Of a stretch of 64,000 nt of DNA, positions 1-18,334 are shown one piece after another. How positions within the stretch are numbered: the stretch's first letter is position 1; the number at the start of each line of letters is the position of its first letter. Below the pieces are notes generated by a model. That model saw only the letters and a program-made list of their open reading frames with translations. It was not told the origin of the DNA and made no database searches. Position numbers and translations under genes: made by a program. Origin of the DNA: Camarhynchus parvulus (taxonomy: Eukaryota; Chordata; Aves; Passeriformes; Thraupidae); NCBI RefSeq assembly GCF_901933205.1, contig NC_044572.1, forward strand, positions 64,086,465 through 64,150,464, written 5' to 3'.

Positions 1-284
1 CATACAAGGCAGTTTCACAGGAGCGCCAGGATCTAAAAGAAAGAAAGAGAGCACTGGTGTTAAATTTTCATGTCAGTAAGAAGAAGAAGGAGATGAGAGT
101 ATCTGCCTGGGTGAGCAGGTACTGAGGTTGCTACTCAACATAGGAGAGTGCACACCTTCCCTGTTGTGACAGACAGCTCCTATTGTATGCTCAGCACGGT
201 CTCCAGAAAAAACACTGTTGTTTTGCAGCACTCCTGAGTCTCACAAAAAAACATCCCAGGGCTGTTCGTGCCCCTTAATAAACA

Positions 285-370
285 CATTAAGCAATACTTA
301 ACAAGGCTTGTGGCACACTTTAAAGCCCTAATCCTCCAAAATAGCCCTATGAGGTAGATGCAACTTCTTC
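285..370 (-). repeat. Possible ancient MIR SINE fragment
   Basis: On the minus strand the stretch beginning CTACCTCATAGGG, followed by GAGGATTA, a TTTAAAG and AAGTATTGCTTAAT, resembles the 3' half of the MIR SINE consensus (CTACCTCATAGGG...GAGGATTAAAT...AGTAAGCGCTCAATAAAT). The match is short and diverged and is made from memory. No tRNA-like head is visible. Confidence 0.35.
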
Positions 371-1661
371 CACTCAACAGGCACACAAATAGGGGGAGAG
401 CAATTAGGATGAGAGCAATTCAGTGTCTGAAGTTACAGGATGACTCACCACCATCATTGCCAGAGCAAAAGCTCAGGCACTCCTGATCCATCTCAGCCAC
501 CACAGTACAATTACTACAAGTCACACTTCTTACAGCTTTGTGATGTGCAAAACATCTGGTGTAAAAAATTACATTAGAGGGCAAGAGAGAAAAGAAATAA
601 GGTTTGAATACTAAACAGTACGGGTTTGGAAAAATAGAGGGTACATGAGGAGAAAAGTTAAAGGGCACTAGGTTGTTAGGACTAATGCATTCTTTTACAG
701 AAGTGGCAGGCATGTTTCTCTGGACTCAAGCACTGAATTTTACCTTTTTAATTGTACTTAAAATATTCACTGAAGCCCATAGTTGATCAGACAGGAAAAG
801 ACTTCACTGACTTCAATGAGAAATCAGTGAGAGGTGCACAAGCAAACCTCTCTTCCAGAACTCAACTGCAGAATAGAGATTTTTGGAGTTTCATTGCGAA
901 ATATTTTCAGAAGGGAAAAGAAGTAACACGAGGGCTAGTAGTTGCCAAGATAGGTCACAAACCATGCTAAGAGTGAAAGAGAGAGAAAATATATACACTG
1001 TGAGCAACAACTCTAAGTTTGTCCCTAGGTGGAAGGCCAGGCCCTTTCCAGCCTGAAATATTGCACATATTTGTCTCTGCACTGTACCTCTGTGGGTCAG
1101 GCTTGCATGACCTTTGGTCTCTTGCTGCTTCTATTCACTCCTCTGTTATAATATGGTAAGGGAATTGCAGGGCCAGAACCTTCTTTTGACCTGGAGAAAC
1201 CTGGGAGTTAGATGCTGCTCTCCAAAGGTCATCACTATTCTGAATGCTACCAGATTTCTATAGTCCTTTTCCAGACTATACAAACTGGTTCTTTTTAGTT
1301 TAAACTATCCTTCCCCCCATTCCCTTCATTATTTCCTTCTTCCTGGCTTGTTCTGGGTATTTCCTGGACTTCTATCCATATCTAATAGCCAGGGTACACT
1401 AGGCTGATATCAGGACTAGCAAGCAGTGACACTTCTTGGAAATGATTACGGATTGTAAGGTGAAAAAAGACCACGAGCTAAGTTCAGATATGTCTCTTGA
1501 GTTATTTTAGTGCTAGTCACATCTTCCACAGCATCCACTTGATATTAGTGGTTTTGCTATGCTAGGAACAACACACTGACAGTGTAAGCCTTTCCCCTCT
1601 CCAGAATGTTTATAGGCTAACAACACAGAGGGGTCCAAGGGAGTGCAAAGATGAAATGCTG

Positions 1662-2250
1662 CGTGCTGATTTTGGAGGGGATAGAGTTAATTTTCTTCAC
1701 AGTGTCTGGTATGGGGCTGTTTTGTATTTGTGTTGAACAAAGTTTCAGCTGATAATATAGAGATATTTTTGTTATTGCTGAGCAGGGCTTGCACAGAGCC
1801 AAGGCCTTTTCTGCCTTTTGAACTGCAATACAGTGGAAGGAAACCTGGGATGCATGGCAGGCCAGGACAGGTGATCCTATGTGACCAAAGGAATATTCCA
1901 GACCATATGGCATCATGCTCAGCATGTAAAGAAAGTGAAGGTAAGAAGGAGGAAGGGGGGGGGTGGTGTTTGGAGGGGTGGTGTTTGTCTTCCCAAGTAG
2001 CCATTACATGTGATGGGGCCCTGCCCTCCTGGAGATGGCTGAACACCTGCCTGCCCATGGGAAGCCGTGAACAAATTCCTTGTTTCGCTTTGCTTGTGTG
2101 CATGGCTTTTGCTTTCCCTTGAACTGTCTTTATCTCAACTCATTCATTTTCTCACTGTTACCCTTCTGATTCTCTCCCTGATCCCACTGGTGGGGGAATG
2201 AGTGAGGGGCTAAGTGGGGCTTGGCTGCTGGCTGGGGTTATACCATGATG
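1662..2250 (+). mobile_element. Solo LTR, ERVL-like avian endogenous retrovirus
   Basis: About 590 bp match, in order, an LTR I remember as widespread in birds: GGGATAGAGTTAATTTTCTTC near the start, GTATGGGGCTGTTTTG, TTATTGCTGAGCAG, GGAATATTCCAGACCATATG, a degraded TATA position (CAGCATGTAAAG at about 1920), CTGGAGATGGCTGAACACC, AACTGTCTTTATCTCAAC and a terminal GGCTGGGGTTATACCATGA. No gag, pol or env sequence flanks it, so it is a solitary LTR left by recombination. The TG...CA ends and the polyadenylation signal are eroded, and I could find no matching target-site duplication, which suggests an old insertion. It reads antisense to PHACTR1. A G-run and an 11-bp repeat (GGTGGTGTTTG at 1962-1972 and 1977-1987) lie inside it. 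ORFs on both strands here are chance products of the LTR. Confidence 0.82.
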
Positions 2251-2487
2251 TAGGGGCATGGAGAAAAAGTGGCCCTTCCACACTGCAGAATGGAAGAGCT
2301 ACAGAGAGTACAATCCAAGCCTTTTGCCTTTCAATGTAATATTAAATTCACTTAACACGCTGTCTCTTGCAGGCAAAAATTCTTCTGATGGCTCTGCCAA
2401 GGCTGAAATTTAACTCATGGGTTTGCCAAAGCAGTAAAAGAAAAAAAAAACAACAAACCACATTTGAGATTTTTTATTCAAGCGCAC

Positions 2488-2517
2488 AAAGGTCTTCAAG
2501 TCACCTTGAAGACCTTT
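2488..2517. repeat. Perfect 13-bp hairpin followed by a T-run
   Basis: AAAGGTCTTCAAG (2488-2500) and its exact reverse complement CTTGAAGACCTTT (2505-2517) are separated by a 4-nt loop, TCAC. The right arm runs into TTTTTC. Pairing stops at the next base on both sides. No known RNA gene matches. Confidence 0.9.
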
Positions 2518-4754
2518 TTCTTACAAACATGTTATTTGCATAAATTTCCTCTGTGCATCTTGCACAGAAGAATGCACTCTTCAGTTAAAGGTAAATAACA
2601 GAAAGAGTAAATTGTATAGACCCCTGAGAATAAAGCTCCTATGGGACTTGTAGTAAAAAATGTGGTTTTTTTCACACATTTATGCTTCAGGCAATATTAC
2701 TTCTAGAGCTTGTTCTGAATTACAAAGACTACACTGAGATCTGCACTTCCATTTTGACAAACACAGGTTGGTTTAAGATCCTTTTCTGCAGTATGTCAAT
2801 TAAAGTCTTCATTTGACAGTGCCTGTGCCTGGATGCACCATCACTCTGTGACAGCCATCCTTAATGGTGAATTCATAGAGATCCCAACTGCAGGCATCTC
2901 TGTCTTTTGACAAAAGAATAACTGGAAGTATCATTTGGGTTTTCTACTTTTTGTGATCCTGAAGATCAGAGCAATGTGGTTCAGGTATACAGCAAACAGG
3001 AATCCTTCCTTCTTTCTTCTAAATACAGTGAAAATTTCTTTTCTCATGCAGGTATTCATCCAGTAGAGTTGTGGCACAGGCACTGCAGCTCTGGAATTGA
3101 ACAGGAGTACAAGTCTAGCTTAATCATCCTGAGTAGCCACATATTCATTCTATCATGAATCAGATGCACACATTTTGGTTTGTCTCTGCACAACAAAGGT
3201 ATGGACCTTCAGTTTCCACTTAGATTTAAACAAATGCTTCACATCAACATGTTTTCAATGGTACCAGTGCTGGGTGACTCCACTGGACACCTGCCAAAAA
3301 TCATGCCCATTATTTTTAATGTCCTCATTCAGGCTGACTGTGTTTCACCCATGTTTTTGAGCTTGTCGGAATATGGTCCTAATACCAAAACAGACTATTG
3401 GAAATGACCAGAGGCATTATATCTACTTGTCTGCCCTCCACCTGCAAGAGAATTCCACTTTGTTTAAATAAAATGGTTAAAAGGAGAATGACTACAACAG
3501 GAACAGAGTTCAATCCATTTCCTATGCTGGGAAATGTAACTGTGTGTCTTCACTGACATCAGTAATGGAGACCTTCGTACTGCAAGTTTTTATGCTCAAG
3601 CTCAACAAGTGGGGCCTTGCCCAAACCCATGGGCTCTGGACATGCTGTTGGGAACTGTGCTACCATCATCTACACCAAAGGACAGAACAACTTCTCCCTG
3701 CATGTAAGAGTGAGGTGACCGAGTTTTACAGTTCTTTCCTCTGTTTGTTTTAATTTCACAATGTACATGATTTATAAACCAGGGCTAGTAACAATTACTG
3801 TCTCCCCCATGGAATATACATCACATATGGGCATCAGTAAAGAGTAAGAAGCTGGACAGGGGAAATAAGAACAAGGAATCTATGATGTGTCTTCTCAGTG
3901 AAACATTACCAGAGAATTAAATCATTGCACAAAGCACTCATAACTGAAAAGAAGCAAACTGTGTGAAACCAGGTGTGCAAGGCTGATTAATCTCTTCTGG
4001 CTGAGGCTTTTCATGCTCAAGAGAATAATGAGCAATTTTGCAAGATGTTGGTTCCCAGTGGGGATGTGACCACTCAGCACTGTGTAATAACTTGTATGCT
4101 AGAGTTGATAAAAAAGACATCAACCTCTCTACCCTTGATGATAATCAATTACTTAAAAGACAGTTTTGTATGCCACAATATTTGCTACACATCAGACCTT
4201 TGATAAGCAGGCCATCCCTTACTCTTTCCATACAGATAATTTTGCTAACATCTGTAGTAACTGTATTTCTTTTGGGATTTTCATGAGATAAATATATGTT
4301 TATTTGTTGCACAGGTTTGCTACTATATGGGTCTTCTGAAGTGTTAGTGGTACACCGGAGCTGAGCACCATATACACCAAGTCTGCTGCTTAGTCACTGA
4401 ACATGGCTGGAGAATTGCTCAGCACACATTGAAGACACAACTGCTGCAGATGAAGTGCTAGGAGCTTCTGGATGTATGGCAGCAAAGGCTGCTGCAGCAG
4501 GGCTTGTAGAAAGGCTCATTAAAATCTTCAAATTCTGCCCCAGCTCAACTACTGCATGGAGAAAGAGGACATGCCTGGGGATCCTGGGCTTGTGGCAGAG
4601 CTGACCGGGTTTGCTATACTGCCAGTGGCAGAAATGCTCTTTCTGGACTCCTTGCCAAATGTAAGGCAGCGCTGTACCCTGACAGCAAGGAAGGACAACA
4701 GACTCCTGGGTGGTACAACAAGAAACACAGCCAGGAGATTCTGCTACTGATAGA

Positions 4755-5285
4755 AGGATTCCCTTCTATTCACCAGTCCTTACACTGTATCTAGACAACA
4801 GTGCAAACTTAGTATCCACCAGGAAAGATATCAAAAAACCAGAATGAGTTGAGCACAGGGTCACTGCAGTGGCTGAGGGCTAGAGCGCCTGAGGACTGAG
4901 GTGTGTTCAGCTTGGAGCAAAGACAGCTTGTGGAGGGAATGCTTAAGAGCAGCCTCCCAGTACCTACAAGTTATCAATAAGGTGATACTCTTCAGTGGTG
5001 TGTGGCGGGAGGAGGAAAGACAGTGGACAAAAGTGAAAAGAAAGAGGTTCAAGACTGGATTATAAGCAAAGTGTCTTCCCTGCCATGAGAAGAGGCAGTT
5101 AGTGGAGCAGGTTTATCCAGACAGGTTTTACAGCTGGCATCTTCTGAAGTTTTCAGCACCCAGCTGGTCAAAGGCCTGCGCAACCTGGTCTGATCCCATA
5201 CCTGGCTCTGCTTTGAGCAGGAGGTTGGATTTAAGACCTGCTGAGGTATTTTTCCTCACCTGAATGACCTTATACTGTGACCTTT
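4755..5285 (+). mobile_element. CR1 LINE 3' end, degraded
   Basis: The plus strand follows the 3' part of CR1 retrotransposons. It has GATAGAAGGATTCCCTTCTATTC, then CTGCAGTGGCTGAGGG, TTCAGCTTGGAGCAAAGA, AGCAGCCTCCCAGTACCT, TCAAAGGCCTGCGCAACCTG and CTTTGAGCAGGAGGTTGGAT, and ends near ATACTGTGACC, a worn version of the terminal ATTCTGTGA repeat. The reading frame is destroyed by many changes, so it is a dead copy of the 3' end of the reverse-transcriptase ORF plus 3' UTR. It may start somewhat further upstream. It reads antisense to PHACTR1. Confidence 0.78.
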
Positions 5286-7741
5286 GCTGTACTGCATACA
5301 ACTACAAGTAATGAGACACTCTTAATAAAGTTAAGATATAAAAAGTTAATGAGACATTCTTTAAATTCCTCCTAAGTAATTAATTATGTAAAATAAGGTG
5401 CAAAAATCTCCCCCAAACCAACAAACAGTGCAAAAACCAGTGTGGCCTGTTGAGGGAGCTCCATGGGGTGATGTGCCTGATATTTGCTGGCACCATTTGG
5501 ACAAGTAACTTTTGCTTTTTCAGATCTTCTCTCCTGTAATCACTTGTGCCTAAATGGTGAGAGTCTCTTTTCTTGTTTCAATGACTTTTTGAGAAGTCAG
5601 AAACTATTCTCAGAGGTTTGCCATGCATCTCCTGCTGACCATAGCAAGATCTGCAGTCATGTCTTTTGGGGAAGATTTGAGACAGAAATTGTTTGCTGTT
5701 CTTCTGTACCACATATGCATTCAAGATTCAGGTTGAATATGGAGAACAAAAGCAAGGTATGATTAGCCCTAAAGGTTGAAAAGTACAGCTGTGCATGAAT
5801 TCCTGTGCAGGGCCTTGAAAAAGGTTTCAAAGACGAGAAGATTTCCTGATGCCTGTATGTGATAGGTACTCCTTTCCAGGAAGAAGCACAGAGAGGAATT
5901 ATGGAGGGAGAAACTGCACCAGGGTCTAGTTTCCCTGAGAACCTGGTGAAGGAGAACTGCTTTTGCTCTGCTGCTTCTGCCTTGACACACAGTGAGAGAA
6001 GTGTCCATCTTCTTCATGTGAATGTAACCTCCCTTCATGGGAATAGCCTGCCAGAGCAGGCAGCAGGAGGTAACATCACTATGGAGGAAGCTTCTGGATT
6101 ATGCCTTGGGCTCATCTACAGAGGAGTCTTCTGATACATAGGTGACTACTGCATTATAAATTATTCCAGAGTATTTACTGGACAAATTGTAGTTGCAAAA
6201 ACTTTTACAAAGTTGTCACTAATAACCAGCTGTGTATTGGCAAGGCAGCAGGATCCCAGGCATTCATGTTCTCAAACCTCATTCTTGTCTTGTCTGCATT
6301 GTCAGAAGCAACTTTTGAAGACTTTTAATATTTTGTACCCTATTAAATGTTTGCCTCTATGTGTCTCTTCAAAATCTTGAACAAAAAAAGCAAAAGAATG
6401 CAAAAAGCTTAAATGGAAGAGATAAGTGGCCAGATATAACCAAAGCTACATCCTATTCTAATATTAGGCTGAATTTTGGCTCAAACAGACTCAGGTGCTC
6501 CTGAGATCCCATCTTAATGGCACATATTTTGTTCTCTGGTGTTTTAGGACCTTTATGGTTACTGGTGATTCAGTTGAAAAATATCTAATTAATTTCAGAA
6601 AGCATTATCTGCGCTGGTGAAATTAACAGCTTAATGAATCAAGATCAAAGGGAACTTTACAACACTGGGGTCTATCAAATCAGACATGCCTAGTCTTCCT
6701 CTCACTTGACCATTAAAGATTTTATGATAAACTGGGGACTTGAACGCCAGAACCCAAATTAAATTTGGTCCCAGGTAATTATTTCAACTCTTCCTAAATT
6801 TTCAGTGAAGGAAGCTAGAAGTGTCCTAAATGCCTGGGTTCTGCACGTAAATATCAGAGAAATAAAACAATGAAAGAAATTCTATCTTGTGAACATTGTC
6901 TAACACTAATCAGTCTAATGCTAATCATGTTTGAAAACCAGTACAAGGTTCACCAGGTGACAGGCCAAGAGGACATGCAGAGCAGTGAAACAACGGTAAC
7001 AAAATAGTTAAGGCTTATGTTTTTCTCCTGGAGTTGCCTGTCTTCTAGGGCTATGTGAGCACCTCCACACCCAGTGCTGTGACAGGGATGTTCCCTGTGG
7101 AGGCAACACCATCAAGATCACAGGCCATGGAATGAGGAAAAGCATGGAGCATCTTCTGCAGTGGTGCTGGTACCACTCCCAGTGGCTACCCTGCAGTCTG
7201 CTCTTGGTTCTGGCACTGTTTCTATACTGTCCCATCCCTACAGAGCCTCAGCCTTGAGAAGAAGCATGCCAAGGCTGTGTGATTTATATTTGCTAGAGAC
7301 AATTCTCTCTTCCTTCCACCTTTAAATTGATTTTTTAAAATTTCCATTCTCCACAAAATTAAATGTGCTCTTACGCGTTTATTTAGGTCTGCTCTTTTAT
7401 GTGCATTTCTTATCAATTGAAAGGCCAATCTTTGTCTTGGCACAGGCAGATAGATATTTGAGATGGCTCAAAATGCTTTCAGAGGAAAGAAATGTTCCTT
7501 TTCCATTTCTAAAACCTGTATTAAGTTCTTTGTCAAGCCCTGCAAGTCAGTCTGCATAACTCTTTGAAGAACTTTGGAATATTTTCACAGCAAGAGGTAG
7601 TCTGACTTTTTTCCCTCAAGGTTTATTTTAAAAATATTTTTCCTTTTTTATTCCCTCTGACCATGTCTGTAGTGATTTTTTAATATATGTTTGTACAAAA
7701 CATCTTTCTATTAAATAGATACACTTATGTACACATATACC

Positions 7742-7744
<3 letters not shown>

Positions 7745-7776
<32 letters not shown>
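7745..7776. repeat. AT dinucleotide microsatellite, 16 units
   Basis: Thirty-two bases of uninterrupted alternating A and T lie between CTGC and GTAG. It creates a meaningless Tyr-Ile repeat in an overlapping ORF. Length is likely to vary between individuals. Confidence 0.97.
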
Positions 7777-7779
<3 letters not shown>

Positions 7780-10166
7780 GAAAGAAGCTGAGTTGCTTCT
7801 GACTTTTCACATGTACCTGAACCCTTCACAGGATCACATCTCCTCTCATAGTCTTTTGAACAGAGCTACCAGACCATTAAACCTCTGTCACTCTCCACTA
7901 GCCATGCCTGATATGTTTTAATTTGTCCTTCAACCTTCTCAAAAATTCTTCAGTAGAAAAATGTGTATCCAGAAAGAAATGAAAAGTTTTCATTTTGAAT
8001 GCCAGAGTTCAGATTTTGCTTGTTTTCTCACTCACAAGCAGAGGATGTCTCTGGAGTAATTAGAAAAAGAATAGCATTAATTCTGCTTCTCACTGAGGAG
8101 GATGCTTCGTTAGGATTGATTGCTCATTTCCAAAGATTGTACATGGCTAATATAATTACCACTGGAGAACACAAGGCACTGAGCAACACTTATATCCTTT
8201 GGACCACCAAAGTAAATGGACCCTTTAGAACAAGCTGAATACTTTTACTTATAAGGAATGTATAAGTGAGGGTTTCAGTTCCAGCAGGAATACTGTCAAT
8301 TAAATTATGGCTCTATGACTAAATTTGAGTCTCCTTTCTTTTACCCTGAAGGCTTTGTATATGCATGTACAAGAGTCTATCTACATGCACATACAAGACT
8401 TCATATAGGACTAGATGAGACATCAGTGAAGGCCACCACAAGAGGCCACACCAGAAGAGTCACAGTTCTGTTTCACTTTCATTGGAAAGTCATCATCATC
8501 AAGCAACTCACTTATGCTGATAACTTGAGCCTGATTCTACTTCACACAAAATTTCCAACTGTGGAAAAAACAAAACTACTCCAGAAGCCCTCATCCTTTG
8601 ATTCTTCTGCTATCTCTTACAAAAGAATGGCTTACGAACCAAGGACTTCAGTTTTTTTCCTATGCCATTCCTATCTTTTTATTTCTTCCATGTTGGCCTC
8701 ATTTCTGAACAACTTCTTGTAATTGGGACAGAGTTTTATGGGAGATCACAGGAAGCTGGTTTTGTCCTTAGGTGAAGCCATGAATACTGCTACCTGGCCT
8801 TGCAGGCTGCAGGACTGCCCATTCAGTTTGTAGCAAAGGGCAAGATATTAACCATTATGTGCAGATTTTGGCAGGTAAGAAAGTAAAGAGGTTTCACATA
8901 AAATGTACAAAACTATACAGGACAAAAAAGTGTGGTCATCCAAACAGAAACATGAAGAGACTACGTAGAGATGAGAGAAAACCAGAACATGTTCTTTTCT
9001 AATGAGCACTTTCCTGATATAGATATTAAACCTGAATAAAATGGGTATTAACTGTCTGGAAAAAAAAACTATAATACATAAATGTGGGCAGAGCATTTCT
9101 CACATCAGTTCTGAAAAGATCAGGTTAGGATTAAGACAAGATCAACCCAGGGGAAGACTGGTAGCTGCCCCACTACAAAGATGAACCACACCTCATATTC
9201 AACTCAGGCTTTTGAGGTGCTGCCTGCTGTCCAGCAGCTGCAATTATGAGCAGACTGTTCAAAAGGTGCAGGCAAGCATTTAGGGAATCTATTTTGATCA
9301 GCATAAATATAGCCATCCTCTGCTTCAGCAGTCGAAATGAGAGACTGGGAGGAGGAGACACACCCACCCTCCTTCCACATCCACCTAGAACTTTGAATCC
9401 CAAAGAGCCTGGACACTTGTGAAAACATGTGGAACACAGAACAGAGCCTGTGTTGTTTACTGTTGCTACCTTCCATGCAGTGAGAGCTAACTGCAGCATA
9501 AAGCACAAGACATCAAAATCCTGGTCATTGGGAATTGGAGCTGGACTCACCAGTGGGAGGGGAGTAGTCAGAGCAGGGATGGAAAGAGAGAGTAGTTTGG
9601 CAGATACTGTAAATACTGAGGCAAAATGGCAAGAAGTCATGGGACAGAATTACCTGTAAAAGGATCAGGGGCAAGTCAAAGACAAACATATGGAAAGATA
9701 CAGGGTGTGTGGAGGGGGGACCTGCCCACGTGGAAGTTGAGGGGACAAGCAACAAACGGCAAAAGGAGAAATCAAAACTCTCCCCTCAACTCTCACGCCT
9801 TTCCTCATTAAGGGCATTTAAAGATATCCTAGTATTTTTCTGATACTTCCTTTCCCATCAAAGCACATCCTGCAATTTCAGTGGTGATGGTAAGTCTTGA
9901 TGAATAAGGGTGAGGAGGGTTAGGAAATGCCACAGCGGTCTTAGGCAATTACAGCTGAGAGGGGAAGTGCCCCTGGAGCAACCTTGATGAAGATGCAGTC
10001 TGAAGGTTTCACAATCCCTGCCCTAGGTACAGCACATACATCACCAGCACACACACAAGTGCAAACAGAGTTACAGAAAGAGGAAGAACATTGAAAACCT
10101 TGCTACAAAGGCAGCTTTTCCTATAAGGGAAACGGTGGGGCTGAGGGTCCAGGAATACCTACTTAC

Positions 10167-10373
10167 CAGTTAAGTGGCTGGCAATCCTGGCAATAGGTTT
10201 AGGAGGCAGGGCAGGGGGCTGTTTGAGGAGGGATAACTGTTTCACTGGGGTGTCCTCATGGTCTCCAGGGAAAGCAGCAGATTTTTTTGGGGGAAGTAGC
10301 AGGACTGGCTTAGCTGTAGGATCTTGGGACAGGAGGACGCCGGATTCATTGGATGTGGGGCTCTCTTCAGACA
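10167..10373 (-). CDS. PHACTR1: PHACTR1 proline-rich exon, probable alternative cassette
   Basis: Internal exon of 207 nt (69 codons), phase 1 at both ends. The acceptor GTCCTCCAG|TGTCTG has a poor, G-interrupted pyrimidine tract. The donor ACTG|GTAAGT is strong. It encodes SEESPTSNESGVLLSQDP, then KPVLLLPPKKSAAFPGDHED, then TPVKQLSLLKQPPALPPKP and ending ASHLT. The canonical 580-residue mammalian protein, as I remember it, passes from IMDGP directly to DPGAPVKLP, so this block would be an insertion in a longer isoform; 69 codons added keeps the frame. PPALPPKP resembles a proline-rich ligand for SH3-type domains, which is inference. The final G would pair with AC of a following DPGAPVK exon, beyond the left edge. 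Exon status is well supported by splice sites, frame and composition. Its alternative use is less certain. Confidence 0.87.
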
Positions 10374-11381
10374 CTGGAGGACACAACCACATCATAGACG
10401 CAACAACGTTACGAGCAAAGCAGCAGCAGATACAGCCGAAGTCAGACAAGAAAAGCAGCACAACAATGCAGATTAGGAATGAGTCATAGATTTCACTCAA
10501 ACATCGTATAACACAGAAAGGAGGAAAGAAGGAAAGAAAGAAAGTAAAAGAGAAAGAGTAACACACATCTACACAACAGCCAAATTTCCCATTACTTCTG
10601 ACAGAAGCCAGCTCCCATCCAGACTGGGATGTACTTCCACATCAGGAACATAAATCAGGTTTTAGAATGTCATGTCTCTGTCACCACAGCTTGCCTAGGA
10701 CCAGATATGTTAGCAGGTGGTCTGTAAACTGACCCTGTTAAAAGTAAAAAGCACCTCACGGGGCCTACTCTCTTTTGAAAAGGCTGCATAGCTGCACAAG
10801 ATCACGGATGACAACTTCTACTGCTCACTTTTCCTCACTTGACCTTTGTCCACAACTCTCAGCAGCACAACCTGATGCAGAAAAAGGAGCTAATCTAGAT
10901 GTAGAGCTGTCTCCCTGCACAGGCTGGGGAAGAAGACCAGCCAGCCTCATCCAGGGCAGGGCAGCTGACTGTGTTAGTTACTGACAGATGCGTGATGGGA
11001 ATTACACGCAGCACCACGTGGCAGGTAGAGGGCACGATGTTGTACCCCAGGCCTCAAAAGTGTTTTAAGCTCTCTGCTCTAGAGTTCATTGGTACATCTG
11101 AGATGTAGACAGAGAGCTGGAAACCTACTTTTACATGTTCACGAAGTGCAGGGGTTTTGCCTCACTCCGAGAGGCCTAGAAGTAGAGGTTAATTCTACAT
11201 AATGTCAGTCAAAATTTCTCATGGAGCATTTAATGACAATCTCTACACTGTCACCTCCTTCTACACCAGAAGACCTTCATTTTGACAAGGATTTCTCAGG
11301 GCTAAACACCAAATGTTAGACGTCAAAAACTTGTTTCAAACAGCTTAGAGTATCTACAACATAACATAAACAAGACGTTAC
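10374..11381 (-). other. PHACTR1: PHACTR1 intron between the linker exon and the proline-rich exon
   Basis: A 1008-nt intron bounded by GTAACG (donor, 11381 side) and CTCCAG (acceptor, 10374 side). It contains a long purine-rich run at 10515-10558, pyrimidine-rich in the transcript. I see no other element. Confidence 0.88.
10515..10558 (-). promoter_or_regulatory. Long pyrimidine tract about 140 nt upstream of the proline-rich exon
   Basis: In the transcript sense this is CTCTTTCTCTTTTACTTTC followed by TTTCTTTCCTTCTTTCCTCC, almost unbroken pyrimidine with several UCUU and CUCU elements. The local acceptor at 10374 has only a weak pyrimidine tract. Tracts like this bind PTB-family splicing repressors, so a role in regulating inclusion of the following exon is plausible. 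A simple GAAA-type microsatellite without function is the alternative. Confidence 0.45.
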
Positions 11382-11561
11382 CTGTCCCATCCATGATCTC
11401 TGTGGTTGGGAGCACCTCATATGAGCAGGGTTCCACAGATGCTGGGACTGACTCCAGTTCTGCTAGGGCTGGCAGGGACACCTGGCTGGAGCTCAGCCCA
11501 GAGCCCAGAGGCTGTCCATTCTCCAAAGCTCCTTCTTCATTTGGTATGGAAAGCTCCCCAT
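11382..11561 (-). CDS. PHACTR1: PHACTR1 coding exon: linker after the first RPEL motif
   Basis: Internal exon of 180 nt, phase 1 at both ends. The acceptor TCTGACTATGAACAG|ATGGGG follows a C/T-rich tract, and the donor is GGGACAG|GTAACG, weaker than its neighbours. It encodes [19 protein letters not shown], then [17 protein letters not shown], then a PCSYEVL motif and EIMDGT. Mammalian PHACTR1 as I remember it has GELSISNEDDSLENGQ, SSSQLSLPAL, PCSYEVL and DIMDG at the same place. The bird copy differs by a few substitutions and a short insertion around GSG. The segment is acidic and serine-rich and probably disordered; it joins the N-terminal RPEL region to the middle of the protein. I see no catalytic feature. 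An ATG lies inside the exon (MENGQ frame shift-free continuation does not need it), but the splice evidence makes this an internal exon rather than a start. Confidence 0.94.

Positions 11562-18334
<6,773 letters not shown>

Larger units (their letters stand above)
1..10166 (-). other. PHACTR1: PHACTR1 intron 3' of the proline-rich exon (truncated by window edge)
   Basis: At least 10.2 kb of intron follows the GTAAGT donor at 10166-10161. The next exon, expected to be large and to begin with DPGAPVKLP, has no match here, so it lies beyond base 1. Contents I can name are a possible ancient MIR fragment near 285-370, an ERVL-like solo LTR, a perfect hairpin at 2488-2517, a degraded CR1 copy and an AT microsatellite. 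The remaining sequence (about 2518-4750, 5290-7740 and 7780-10160) is AT-rich, with only short chance ORFs and nothing I recognise. Confidence 0.85.

Noticed and set aside
1617..2122. Overlapping ORFs of 102-138 codons on both strands
   Set aside because: They lie inside the ERVL-like solo LTR, which is noncoding; reading frames on both strands here are incidental.
4556..5052. Short ORFs on both strands around the CR1 copy
   Set aside because: They do not follow the CR1 reverse-transcriptase frame, and the element is heavily mutated.
7628..7810. 60-codon minus-strand ORF with a Tyr-Ile run
   Set aside because: Produced by the AT microsatellite.
10374..10566. Upstream extension of the proline-rich exon ORF, starting MCYSFSF
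   Set aside because: Cys/Phe-rich translation of the intronic pyrimidine tract; the acceptor at 10374 gives the phase that fits the preceding exon.
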